64,000 nt of DNA from Cricetomys ansorgei (taxonomy: Eukaryota > Chordata > Mammalia > Rodentia > Nesomyidae), in NCBI GenBank assembly GCA_026225945.1, contig JAMJFZ010000239.1, positions 28,173,501-28,237,500 on the forward strand, in the 5' to 3' direction. Positions within the stretch are counted from its first letter, which is position 1. Each line of letters opens with the position of its first letter. This document shows positions 36,060-46,735 of this stretch, in pieces. The translations under genes and the position numbers were made by a program. The notes below the pieces were generated by a model. The model did no database searches. It saw nothing but the letters and a program-made list of their open reading frames with translations, and had not been told where the DNA came from.

Positions 36060-36425
36060 AATATGACAAACAAAAAAATGGAACAGGCCGATGTGAAACG
36101 TAAAGGAGACATGATCTCTGAAGTTGGCACAGGAAAGCCCACAAGGACCTCCCCTCTACACAACGAGCTACAGGCAAGTAAGCAATTCTGAGAGATGGAG
36201 ATTGTCCTCCTTGGGAAATAGCACACCAATTGGTCATTTGACACAAAATGATCATCCCTGAAAAGAAACAAACAAGAAGCATTACATAGAATGCACAGGT
36301 TATATTTTTAGAAATATGTATTTATACACATATAACAGCAACTAATAAATAAGAGAGTTCACCAATTCGAAAGAGAGCAAAGGCAGAAGTGATGACTTAC
36401 ATTGTAATCCAAAATATAAAAGAAA
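36060..36425 (+). mobile_element. L1 3' UTR and tail, sense
   Basis: 'ggcacaggaaagcccacaag', 'acctcccctctacacaacga', 'gagctacaggcaagtaagca', 'tccttgggaaatagcacacc' and 'aattggtcatttgacacaaa' are ordered sense landmarks of a rodent L1 3' UTR. A 'ttcgaaagagagcaaaggca' segment and a degraded 'acattgtaatccaaaatata' terminus follow. It is a 5'-truncated insertion. Confidence 0.8.
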
Positions 36426-37637
36426 TATAAAGGTTGAAGAAGACGCTGGAACTAAAGATGTAGAGCAAGTCGAAGCCAAAAGAACTAATGGGAGATAGGT
36501 GGCTAGGTGGGTCTGCACTTGGGATGCCTCCACGGGAGCAGGGTGAGATGTGATTGTAGTACGCTGGACTTTAGAGAAAACAATTGTGCATTTTTACTTC
36601 TGTTAAAGACAGTTAAAAGTTGAATAAATAAAATGCCTTCATTTGGAAATTCCAATGGGGATTCCATGTGTGAGGGGTCACAAATCCAAATTAAGTCACA
36701 CTGCAGATGAATGACATCATTCTCTGTGGCAGAGAAACTCAGGACAAACAATGGCACGAGAAGAGGGAAGGACTATGAGTTTGGATATTATTTTCTCACT
36801 TATAGAAGTACAATTTTCAAATACATTTACTGCTTTTGTCTACCACAGGATTGTAAATATAGTAGATTTGGGAAGAATATCTTAAAATTCAGAAATTTGA
36901 GTATGCTTTTTGAAACCTGTTTGCATTTACAACCTACACTGTAATTTATTTTAAGTATACGTGTATGTCTTTTGTATTATACTTAGTCTAGGTTATGCAG
37001 TACTGATGGGAAAGTACCAAATTACTCATTTTGAGTGCTACTATAATAAAGATTTCAGGATTAAAATAGAGTGAAATGAGCAATTGTTCCAACACAATAA
37101 TTTTTCCCGTTTTCCTATTGGATTATGACAAAAAGCTTCTAATTTTCATTTAAATAAACATAATTATCCACTTTAGTCTTAATGTATCTTCAACCAATTA
37201 AAAGCATTTATCTTACAGATGGTAAAACAAATATTTTTCAATATACAAATAAACATTACTATTTTGAAAGCTTTATTGATGCTGTTTACAGTATTCAAAT
37301 CATCCATGGTTGTTCTTAGATGTTTTGAATCTACAATGAAGACATGTAGTACCCAAAGTTCTGTAAGCTTAGAGGGAGGTTTAGGCTAGAGTGTGCTAAT
37401 TTGCTTGGCATTGAGTTTCTTTTCTTTAGATTCTATGTGAAATGCCTGACCGACGCTTTCCACAGCAATAAAAGTTTCCATTTTCATTTTTACGCAATTA
37501 TGTCTGGTTGCTTCCTCTGAAAGTACAGATTTAGAAACATTTGAGAAAAATTAAAACCATCTATATGTATTGTAATTTTCCTCTAGATGAGGATACACAA
37601 ATGTGAAAAGGTAAAAGTGGAAAATCAATATCTATGC
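36426..37637. other. Unique noncoding stretch
   Basis: No gene or nameable repeat. Positions about 36540-36770 look unique. Confidence 0.5.
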
Positions 37638-37709
37638 ATATATATATATGTGTGTGTGTGTATGTGTGTGTGTGTGTATACATACATATATATATATATA
37701 TATACATAT
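37638..37709. repeat. (TA)n-(TG)n-(TA)n compound microsatellite
   Basis: A TA run, then TG with TA breaks, then CATA and a second TA run ending about 37709. All alternating pyrimidine-purine, so left-handed or cruciform DNA is possible. Confidence 0.93.
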
Positions 37710-38098
37710 TGAAATTTAATTACCTTTTATTTTCATTATCTATGGAGAGGTTTGAATCAGGCAGTTTCTCCATCAAAACATTACATTTGCAGTGTTGATA
37801 TTCTCGTAATAATATTAGAATTCAAATATCATGAAGGGAAAGGTAGAAGATGAATGTACGGATACATTGGTTCAAGAAGCTAGAAAGTTGATTATATTAT
37901 TTAGATATATTAGACACTTAAGCTTCTCTAGAAGATGGTCATTGAGTATTCTTTATAGTATCTTAAACTGTACTTTTTAGTTTAAAGGAGCATAAGAATT
38001 CATATTCATTAATTTGCAAGTGCAGATAATGAATAAGAAGCGATAAGACTGGTCAAAAGCTGCATTGAAAGTCTGGTGGGACTTCAGTTCGAATGTAA

Positions 38099-38212
38099 AG
38101 GAGAGAGAGGAGAGAGAGAGTGAGAAAGAGAGAGAGAGAAAGAGAGAGAGAGAGAGGGAGAGGGAGAGGGAGAGGGAGAGGGAAAGGGAGGGGGGGAGAG
38201 GGAGAGAGAAAG
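38099..38212 (+). repeat. (GA)n/(GGGAGA)n purine tract
   Basis: AGAG repeats with variants change to a GGGAGA hexamer array at about 38155-38183, then a G-run. Nearly all purine over about 115 bases. The Arg/Glu-rich open frame here is its translation. Confidence 0.95.
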
Positions 38213-39674
38213 CCTTGTCTAGCCTTCAAATACTCCTCCCAGTATTCACATTGAAAATCCATTTTAAAAATAGGGACTTATGTCTTTTTCAAAGGTATTT
38301 GATTTGTCATAGCAGAGAGTATATGTATTTTTCCCACTTCTTATTACAAGACTGTGACTTGATTCTAAAGTAGTTGAAGAATCCCAAATTACTACAATTC
38401 GATTCAGCTTTTTTTTTTTAAAGTACCCTTAAATTGTTTCAAATTAAAGTGATTAGCATGTGATGGTGGAAATAAAATATCCTCCCATTATTTACAACAT
38501 TGTAAATGGTATCTGCTTTCTGTCCCACATAATTAAGTCTCAGACCTTTTTGCACTAGGAACATATTTTAATGGTGAAGCATCTGTTATTGTTTTTACAT
38601 GTTATAAGGCTGGGCACATGCATCATATTTATGTAAAAGCAATTATCTATTTTTAAGTGAGAAGACTTTTTGCCATATGCTTTCCCTTTCAATTTTAACA
38701 AGCATATGAACATTTTAATAGATCATACTCCTTCAGTGACTTGTTTGAAATCAGTCACATAATTTCTCAGTGGTAGCTACCCTAGCAATTGTGGCCTGTT
38801 TTAGCAGGCAAGATGAAGAATAATATCAGATCCATTCCCAGAGTGTAAATGGTGAATTCAATGATTACTATTTTCTCATTAAGAATATGTTCAATTATGC
38901 TACAGATGGAACACCATTTGGCTTAATGAGGAATTAAAATGAATGGAATTAGATTTAAACTAAACTCTCATGAGCATTAATAGAGTGATTAAAGTGGGTA
39001 TGGGGAATCTTTTATTTATTTATTTATTTATTTCTACTTCCAATCAAGAAGTTTCATTCTTTGAAAAACTTAAGAAAAATTCAGTTGAGGGGCTATGTTT
39101 CAACTGAAGTGTCTATCGTGTGAATCTTGGTGCTCTTCAACTAACAAAATACGTGCAACCAAACTGCATGTTTCTGTTAAAACTTTAGTTTGGTTATTGC
39201 TTATATTCCAATTTAAAATATCACAAAGAATAAAATAAGTGTAATTATGTATTATATGGTTATTATTCGCAAGGTCAGATGCTAGATGCGTTCATATATT
39301 ACACATAAGAGATATTTAACTCACAGCCCCACAGCCTGCAAACGCAGAGGAGCTCAGTCTTACGTTGAGTTCACTGAATACACAAGCAGATTCTCCTTAG
39401 CAATCTGCTAAACAATGTGAGTGCAACTAACTCTTATTTTAGACTTAAATTAAGCCTAGTAGAGAACCCTGCTAGGCTGGACTTGGGCTTCACACAGAAT
39501 AATCTAAAAGTTGTGTGATGTTTCCGCTGCTCTGGGTTAATCTCCAGAAAATAGCCACCATTTCCTATAGTAATTCTCACGCTATCCCATCTATCCCTCC
39601 TCCTAGTTCTGCAAGTAGTCTGGGCACTCATGGAAGAAGATATACAGCATCAATTCCCGTTAGATTGGTCATGT
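38213..39674. other. Unique noncoding stretch with MIR-like scrap
   Basis: No gene. About 38735-38785 ('agtgacttgtttgaaatcag' and 'tcacataatttctcagtggt') resembles the 3' half of a MIR element in sense orientation, weakly. A (TTTA)n tract lies at 39009-39033. Confidence 0.4.
39009..39033 (+). repeat. (TTTA)n microsatellite
   Basis: Six TTTA units. Confidence 0.92.
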
Positions 39675-40095
39675 TTTTAATTTTTTTTATTGACTGACAG
39701 GTATTACTACTCATAACCATTTACATTTGATTTCCAATCCTCTCAATTGTTTTATTGACAGAATATTATTTTTCATACAGCATATTTTGATCATGTTTTT
39801 CTCTTCTCCCAATCCTCCCAGATCGTCCCAACCTCTCTACCCACCCAACTCTCTCTCTCATCTCTCAAACAAATAAAGATGTCACAAAATCAAAACAAGC
39901 AAGCAAAAGACCAATAAGACCAAAACTTTCAAGAGAAAACAAAACATCTACAAAAATAAATTAAGTTCACTTCGTGTTGGCCATCTACTACTAGGCGTGG
40001 AGCTTGCACTGGAATGTGGTAGATATATCCAGTTATATTTCATTGAAGAAAATTATTTTTCCCTTTCCCAGCTGATGCTAGTCAGTGTTGGTGAA
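39675..40095 (-). mobile_element. L1 3' UTR, antisense
   Basis: After a T-run (39677-39690) the plus strand reads 'ctcttctcccaatcctccca', a C-rich run, 'acaaaatcaaaacaagcaag', 'cacttcgtgttggccatcta', 'ctactaggcgtggagcttgc' and 'ccctttcccagctgatgcta'. This is the antisense order of a rodent L1 3' UTR of the same general type as 15003-15500. Confidence 0.75.
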
Positions 40096-40363
40096 GCTTC
40101 TACTTAAGTATTGGCTTGTTCTCTATGTTCAGTGACATAAGTACATGTTCACTTCAGAAATAGGTCTTACTCTCAGATTGTGGAAAGCAACCATTGACAG
40201 TGCTATTTATAATTCTATGTGAATCTTCATGACTTATGGGAAGAGAAAAAAATTTAAGTCCAAAAGCTTAATCTCATAAATAAAATGACATAATTTATTT
40301 GTTCATTCACAGGAAAGGTATTTGGAAAAGAATGTAACATAAGTTGTAGTTGAAGATGTGCAT

Positions 40364-40986
40364 TTAGATGTAGATTTACCAGATGTAGACATTGGATCAT
40401 AGCAGAGGACAGTATATTCTTTTGTCTAAATAAATCACTGGTTCTTGCCCAGAGCCCTAGAACCCTAGAACATTTTGTCTTCTTTGCAATCTAGTCTTAA
40501 ACCTTGAACTGTAAGGCTTCAGTCTTCATAAAATCCAGAATATTTATACTCATAGCCCACAACTAGAGATATTCAGCCTTAGCCTTCTGAGACCTACTGC
40601 TGACTGAGCCACTCTGACTAGCTCCTTCTGAACTCTGACTCTTCAGCCTCTTCTTAACTGACTGTCTTCAGCTGACTCTCATTATTGACTCACTCTGTCT
40701 ACTCCAACTCCTATGTAACACTCTTTAGCTGAGTTGAGAGCCTGCCTTTTCTCGTGAGAGTTGGACATGTCCTTATTCTGCTAACTCTTTCTCTGATTAG
40801 TACCTTGCCATTCACTCTGACTCATCTCAGATGTCACTTCCTGTGTGACACTGACTCCTTCTGAGTTCTTCTTTCTGTGTCTGCTTCCATTGTTCTTCCT
40901 AGATATAAAAGCATGGATGATCAATGCCTACTGAATACTGGGATTAAAGTTGTGTCTACATTCTATCTAGATCACACAGGCCTCTA
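40364..40986 (-). mobile_element. Composite B1-ended LTR-like repeat, copy A
   Basis: It begins 'gatgtagatttaccagatgt' and ends near 'acacaggcctct'. It shares with copy B (51996-52853) long ordered blocks: 'agcagaggacag', 'ctgagacctactgctgactg' (one base different), 'agccactctgactagctcct', 'ctccaactcctatgtaac', 'agctgagttgagagcctgcc', 'ctgactcatctcagatgtca' and 'tgtctgcttccattgttctt'. The right end, 'gggattaaagttgtgtc', is the antisense of the first bases of a B1 (tttaatccc). I set the strand by that B1-like end. AATAAA occurs on the plus strand at about 40429, so the true transcription direction is open. Confidence 0.75.
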
Positions 40987-41125
40987 AATGTATATATATG
41001 ATTATTATAAATTTTATATATTTATAATATTTAGTAATTATTTGCCAAATAAAAATTTCTATGCAAATAAAATACAAAATGTTTTTTCTCAAAAGCTGTA
41101 GAAATAAATTATAAAATTCTGCTTT
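40987..41125. other. AT-rich spacer
   Basis: Very AT-rich sequence between the composite repeat and the B1. Nothing is recognised. Confidence 0.5.
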
Positions 41126-41135
41126 AAAAATAAAT

Positions 41136-41330
41136 TGGTGCCAGGTGGTGGTTCTACATGCCTTTAACCCCAGCACTCAGGTGACAGAGGCAGGTGGAGC
41201 TCTGTGAGTTCAAGGCCAGCCTGGTTTTCAGAGTGAGTTGCAGGATAGCCAGAGCTATAACAGAGAAACCCTGTCTCAAATAAATGAATGAATGAATGAA
41301 TAAATAAATACATAAATACATAAATACATA
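41136..41330 (+). repeat. B1 SINE with long AATG/AATA tail, sense
   Basis: 'tggtgccaggtggtggttct', 'catgcctttaaccccagcac', 'gtgagttcaaggccagcctg', 'gagaaaccctgtctcaaata', then an AATG/AATA/ATAC tail to about 41330. 'aaaaataaat' occurs at 41126-41135 and 41331-41340, a plausible though low-complexity target-site duplication. Confidence 0.93.
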
Positions 41331-41344
41331 AAAAATAAATAAGT

Positions 41345-41870
41345 AGGTTCTATTTTCCCTTCCCAGAGAGATCCATATATATCCATTGGGTCCCTCATTG
41401 TTATGTAGTCAGTCTGGGTCTGTGGATTGTAGCATGATTGTCCTTATTTAACAGCTAATATATATATATGAGTGAGAACATGCTGTTTGTCTTTCTAGTT
41501 CTGTATTACCTCGCTCAGGATGAATTTTTATGGTTGTCTGGATTGGTGTTCTTATAGTTGGAGTGTGTGTGAGCGTATCTGATCCTTTTACTTGCCTTTG
41601 GGTTCCTTATTCTTCTGCTGGGTTGCCTCATTCCACCTTGATATAGGAGCTCCTGCCAGGCCTCGTCCTACCTTGTTATGTAATGTCCCATTGGTAACCT
41701 GGGAAGACCTGCTCCTTTCTGAGGGAAAGCAGGGGTGAGTGTTCTGTGAGGATCTGGGGTAAAGGGAACTGGAGGGAACTGGTAGGAAGGAAGGGAGTAG
41801 AGGCTGGAGTCAGAATGTATTGTTCAAGAGAAGAAAAAATAAATTAAAAATGTGAAAAAATTGCAAAAAA
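41345..41870 (+). mobile_element. L1 3' end with internal inversion (twin priming)
   Basis: The right part (about 41545-41870) is a sense L1 3' end: 'gatccttttacttgcctttg', 'ggttccttattcttctgctg', 'ggttgcctcattccaccttg', 'agaatgtattgttcaagaga', then an A-rich tail. The left part (about 41350-41530) is antisense L1: 'gtctgggtctgtggattgta', 'gctaatatatatatatgagt', 'tgtctttctagttctgtatt' and 'acctcgctcaggatga', which lies just upstream in an intact L1. This head-to-head arrangement is the usual product of twin priming during L1 insertion. Confidence 0.8.
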
Positions 41871-41883
41871 ATATTTAAAGATA

Positions 41884-42020
41884 TGTGGTGGTCAGTGGTG
41901 GCACATGCATTTAATTTATTGGGAGGCAGAGCTCTGTGAGTTTGAGGCCAGCCTGGTGCACCAAGTGAGTTCCAGAAAAGCTGTTACATATAGAAACAAT
42001 GTCTTGTGGGGAAAAAAATT
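41884..42020 (+). repeat. B1 SINE, diverged, sense
   Basis: 'gtggtggtcagtggtggcac', 'atgcatttaatttattggga', 'ctctgtgagtttgaggccag' and 'caagtgagttccagaaaagc', followed by a degraded end. It lies right after the A-rich tail of the inverted L1. Confidence 0.88.
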
Positions 42021-42228
42021 AAAAGAAAATTTGGTTGCTAATACATAACACTTTGCTACAATAAACACCTTGATTAGTTAGTGCATTCTGCCACATTCCC
42101 TCACTGCACATGGATAAAGCATATCCTTTGTGTAACAGAATAAAGCACCGCTTCATGATAGAGTACACAGGGATGTTTTATGGATGTTTATTTTAGCAAA
42201 ATCAGCAAGAAGATAGAGTAGAAAAAAA

Positions 42229-42255
42229 TGTTGTTGTTTTTTTTTTTTTTTTTTC
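42229..42255 (+). repeat. Poly(T) run
   Basis: About 22 T residues after a short TTG prefix. Possibly the reversed tail of a lost retroposon. Confidence 0.9.
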
Positions 42256-42524
42256 CTTAGTAAAATCTACTCAACTTCTCTGGTCTCAATTCCTAAATTC
42301 AATTTTGATTCACTTATATAGTTGGCTTTCTTTTTTAAAGATGCAAATTATACTAATTAGAGAAAGAGGATTACAAGGCTTCAAACATTTTGGAACATAG
42401 AATTATCTCTACCAAAGAATAGTTTTGATAATATTGAAATGAAGTGCAGAGACACAGACAAACCCTGATTGCTTCATTATGTTTTCATGCAAGAATACTT
42501 GCATATATTACAAGTCCATAAATA

Positions 42525-42620
42525 GGTTTATTGACATTGTAGTACAGAGTTTTACTGTGTTGCTCATGTTGGCTTTGAACATACAATTCTCCAGATTCAA
42601 CTTCTTAAGTCCTGAAGGAA
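42525..42620 (-). repeat. Old PB1/B1-like SINE fragment, reverse
   Basis: 'tagtacagagttttactgtg', 'ttgctcatgttggctttgaa' and 'cttcttaagtcctg' follow the antisense order of the 7SL-derived monomer. Strongly diverged. It faces the two sense B1 copies upstream. Confidence 0.5.
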
Positions 42621-42879
42621 CAAACCTTCCTGGAGGCTAATCTTGAACACAATCTTGAGCAGGTATACAAGTTCTTGGTCTAGTAAATCCCACATTCATG
42701 ACTGTTGAGTCTATTTATAGTTTCTTCATTTTCTCTCTGAATGTGAATTGCACCTTGCTGGTTCCATGTTCTTTCATAACGTTTCATGTAAAGCCAAGAA
42801 TGTGTACGTACTTCCAGACTTAGCTATATTAAAATATACTTTATTCTAGCAATATTGGAACTTGGAGAACAATTCCTTT

Positions 42880-44400
42880 TCTTTCTTTTTCTCCCTTTAT
42901 TTATTTTTTCTATGCTGGTGTAATACATCCTGACCCCCATCCTTGCTGTCCTCCCTGCCACCCCCATCTCTCCTCTCACAATTCCGTTTTTATGAATATA
43001 CTTTGTAAAGCAATTTACATTTTACTTACAAAATTTTTTTTTTACCAACTCTTAACTATAGTTTGTAACTGAGTTTCTGTGACCTTATCATACTCTCAGT
43101 CTCAGTTTTAGGATAAATGACATTTCTTCTGAGGTTTCTATTTCAGAAATCTTGCTTGTTTTCATTTGTGATCAATTAAAATTTACTCATTTAATTCTAC
43201 TTAATTTTGATGTTTGATGAATATATACATTATAACAATATTTGCAGCATAGTATTTCCACATAATTATGTAAAATAGGATTACTTTTCCCTGATGCTAA
43301 TTAAAAGTAGCTAAAAATTCATGAAGCACCAACATAGAGCTGATCTCTGGACTTAGCACAATTTGTGTTACACTAACAAATTTTCTTGACTGAGTGTGTT
43401 TGTGTGTATGTGTGTGGGTGTGGGTGTGTACATGGAAGGTCTGAAGTTGACATTGGGTATCTGTATCTGCTGTACTCTACTTTATTTATTGACAGGGTTT
43501 CCCAAGGAATCGTCCCAGCTAAATCCACTACTGCTTTTCTCAGTTCTCCCCTCATAGAACCTGTGTCCCTCTATTTCCCTCTCATTGGAGCTCCTTCTAC
43601 TCCCAAAAAAGTTCCACTTTACTCTCCAGGTTTCTGTGAATACTGTATGTTATATTCTCACATCTAGAGGTTGGAGCTGTTGTTCACAAGAGAAAATTGT
43701 GGTGCTTGTCTTTTGTGATCAGAGTTACCTAACTTCGTATCATATTTTCTATTCCTACTCGTTTACCTTGCAGCTGAATAGTAGTGGATGCACACCACAT
43801 TTCCGTTATCAGTCATCAAGTGAATGGCATTGAGGTCATTCCATTTCCTAGTTATTGTAAATAGAGCAGCAATGAACACAACTGAGCAAGTATCTCTAGA
43901 GTAGGTTGAGTCCTTTGGGGAATATGTCAAGTAGTGAAATAGCTGGGTCTTATTGTGGATTTGTTTTTAACTTTTTGAGAATTCTACAGCTTGATTTCCA
44001 TAGTGTCTGTACAAGGTTGCAGTCCCAATAGTGAACGAGGGTCGTCCCTTCCCTATATATTTATAAACATTTTTATCAGTTGTTTTCTATAATTTAGCCA
44101 TTCAGACTGAGGCAAGATGAAATCTCAAAATAGTATTAATTTATATTTACTTAATTGCTCATGATGACAAGCACTTTTTGAGACATTTACTTTTGAATCA
44201 TATTCATTTCTTCTTCTGAGAACTCTGTACAGATACATACTCAGTTGTTTTTATTTATTTTTGTTTTGTTTTGTTTTGTTTTCTTGACCTGTTTCTTTTT
44301 AGTTCTTTTTATATTCTGAATATTAATCCCCTGCCACATGCATAGTTCACTGTGTGTGCTTCTTTTTCACTTGTTTCATTGTTTTCTTTATTATGCAAGA
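42880..44400 (-). mobile_element. Truncated L1 (ORF2 end and 3' UTR), minus strand, with SINE insertion
   Basis: The left part (about 42895-42990) is the antisense C/T-rich 3' UTR. From about 43560 the antisense runs upstream through the UTR/ORF2 boundary and then into ORF2: 'gtgatcagagttacctaact', 'cttgcagctgaatagtagtg', 'tagttattgtaaatagagca', 'gcagcaatgaacacaactga', 'ggttgagtcctttggggaat', 'tttccatagtgtctgtacaa' and 'attcagactgaggcaagatg'. A B4A-type SINE sits at 43390-43525. The reading frame is destroyed. The interval 43000-43390 is poorly matched and may be unique. Confidence 0.72.
43390..43525 (-). repeat. B4A/RSINE-type SINE fragment, reverse
   Basis: A GT-rich stretch ('tgtgtgtatgtgtgtgggtg') is followed by 'catggaaggtctgaagttga', 'cattgggtatctgtatctgc' and 'ttgacagggtttcccaagga'. 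This is the same antisense order as at 26040-26350, but only the distal half remains. Confidence 0.6.
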
Positions 44401-44825
44401 GAAGACTAGCTCTCAGAGCATTGAAGATTGCTATGCAAGCAGGAAGGGACAGTAGGAGACACCTAGTCAGCTGCTAGGCCAAGTACCATAACAATTAAGC
44501 ATGTCAAGACACAAACAAGGGTACAGTAATGACAGTAACACATTTATATATTGAGTGTAACCAACAGCTGTTTAATTGATCTTAAGGACTGTTCAACAGG
44601 AATGAATGCATGACTGGTACTATAAACAGCTACCCTAGACTGGTAAGGTCATGGGACCTAGATAAGAAATAAAGAGATATATGATAGGTAGATGTAGATA
44701 GATAGATGATAGATAGATAGATAGATAGATGATAGAAAAGCAACCTGTCCAATGGATCTACTTGCCTCAGGGCTAAGAAATCAAAAGTGTGGTTGGATTC
44801 TAATAATACAATGACTATAGAGACT
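44401..44825. other. Unassigned stretch, repeat-like, with GATA tract
   Basis: The part at 44400-44640 ('gacacctagtcagctgctag', 'ccaagtaccataacaattaa', 'acacaaacaagggtacagta') gives the impression of a dispersed element or processed sequence that I cannot name. No open frame. A GATA array follows at 44687-44733. Confidence 0.35.
44687..44733 (+). repeat. (GATA)n microsatellite
   Basis: About nine GATA-type units with 'gatga' and 'gtagat' interruptions. Confidence 0.93.
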
Positions 44826-45290
44826 TAATAATTATTTCTTTTATTTGAAATTACAATTATATCATTTCCCCTTCCATTTTCTTCCTTTAATCCCTACCAT
44901 GTCCACCCATTGTTCTCTTTCAAATTCATGCTTCCATTTTCCTTAATTTAATATTCAACATACACACATACATTCTGTTTAGTGTTACTTGTATTTACTT
45001 GATTTCAGAGATGACCAGTTGGTGTTAGATTACAAATTAGGGGACTCTCTTCCCTGAGCAAAACTATTTCCCCATCTTCAAGCCCGCCTTATAAGCCTGT
45101 AGTTCTTCGTGTAAGGTTGAGGCCCTGACTCCTGTACTCAGATCATCACAGAAAGGAAAGATCATAAAGATCAGAAGAGAAGCTATATCCAGGAAGTCTC
45201 TCAACCTGGCTGCCTAAACAAGATCAGAACAAGGAGGATACCAATAGACATGCTAACTTAAAAAGGGAAATCTCATAACAGTTTCACTTA
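44826..45290 (-). mobile_element. L1 3' UTR with internal inversion (twin priming)
   Basis: The left part (about 44826-45125) is antisense: 'gaaattacaattatatcatt', 'tcccttccattttc'-type C/T sequence, 'agtgttacttgtatttactt', 'gatgaccagttggtgttaga' and 'gtagttcttcgtgtaaggtt' ending 'gaggccc'. The right part (about 45140-45285) is sense: 'atatccaggaagtctctcaa', 'cctggctgcctaaacaagat' and 'taccaatagacatgctaact'. In an intact L1 UTR the right part lies just upstream of the left one in the same sense, so this is a third inverted insertion, on the minus strand. Confidence 0.68.
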
Positions 45291-46559
45291 ACTTGCTGAA
45301 CTTAGAAAGAGAGGGAAATTATATGTTTCTCTGTATTTTAAATGAAAATAGAAGAATGAAAAGAATTCACTGATACATGCATAAAAAGAATTAGAGCTCA
45401 TGATCACTTATTACTTTGCAACCATATCTAGTTCTGAACAGGTAGAAGCTAAGAAGAAATTTAAGACAGAAATCTATAAGTGGCATATTCTTACCTGAAA
45501 GGAAAACAGTGTTTAGTGTTCCCAGAATTAAACTCCCTCTTCCTTTGCAGTACTAGGCACAGTGGTGAAACGTAAAAGCTAATTAGACATTCAGTTTTAA
45601 TTTATCATTATTTTACCTATGAAATACATCAATTCAAATCTAGGTGCTTTTGAATTTTCTTTCATGAATATATTCCCTTCTTACTTTATATTTCACCAGA
45701 AATCCATAATATTTTCTATAAATTCAAGGAAAGAGCATGAAACTCCACCACATGATATTTATTATCCCCTTATAAAGTCTCATTTCCTCATTTTTTTTCT
45801 AATTTTGACTATCAGTACATACATGTTAATAAAAACAAGATGTTTCTGTATCTGCACTGGTTTACACGAAGATAATGAACACCTATACGCATTTGGACTA
45901 ACCCTTAGACTCTTTGTAGTGTTGCTTAAGTTTGGTTTTCCATTTTATCCTTATGTTTCATGTGGATCTGCAACAATTCAGACTCATAAAAAATCTGAAA
46001 TGGAAAAGTCAATATGAAAGAGAAAGTAGAGACAGGTAACATAATATGTGTCTTAGAACAGTGAATAAGAGCCTTTTCAAAACATTTTCAAAACATTTCA
46101 CCACTAATTATGCTTTGTTTACTTGATAGCTTATAAGAACTCTCTTTGGAAAATTCGTGTCTAAGTATTGTTGAAAACATTTTTAACAAAAATGTTTTTA
46201 AGGAGACATTTTAAGCAAGGTATTGGCATCGGTTTATGGAAAGAAAACATCATAGTCTGTATTTTGAAGTATTCTGTTCTATGAGTTTCTGTCCCCCTAT
46301 TTTATTCTTCATTAAATAAATAATGTTGCTTAAAAGTCTCAAAATTAGTTAGCACTCATATGTTTATAACATTAAATTATTCCAGTGGTTATGCAATAGG
46401 TACATCATAGTGGCTTTTTAAATTGGTAAGATAAGTGACCGAAAAAGGCACTTCTGATTAAGAACAAATAGAATTCATCTTTATGCTTTCTCATTACTGA
46501 CAAACAAAAATATCCTTCACGATCTACCAAGCAAAGATCACACCACACTGGTGAACATG
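45291..46559. other. Unique noncoding stretch
   Basis: No gene is recognised. An open frame of 132 codons at 45619-46017 is AT-rich in codon content, has no known motif and no likely promoter or exon structure. I treat it as chance. A short duplicate 'ttttcaaaaca' lies at about 46074-46095. Confidence 0.5.
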
Positions 46560-46735
46560 TGCTGAGCAGTGTGTGATTGTGCTTTCCGTTTTGACCACTT
46601 AATTCTTCTGTTTATCTCAAAAATACTAAAGAAGTAAGAATCATCTGTATTTTGTGGAGGAAATGAAATTTTCTCTAATAACATAGATTATGCATGATGA
46701 GGGCAGAATTTCAACCCAGATATTTTGAAATTACA
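46560..46735 (+). repeat. MIR-like SINE, sense, degraded
   Basis: 'gattgtgctttccgttttga' with 'cttaattc', then 'gtaagaatcatctgtatttt' with 'gtggaggaaatg', then 'gagggcagaatttcaaccca' followed by 'gat', keep the order of MIR: the pol III-derived body, core, and 'ggga/gcagaattcaaacccag' end. Confidence 0.5.

Noticed and set aside
40364..40986. A provirus with gag or pol next to the LTR-like copies
   Set aside because: No retroviral frame or domain is visible beside any of the three copies. Flanks are L1, B1, microsatellite or unique DNA.
45619..46017. 132-codon open frame on the plus strand
   Set aside because: No recognisable motif or family. The Phe/Ile/Lys/Ser-rich composition is expected from AT-rich DNA, and neighbouring sequence shows no exon or promoter features.
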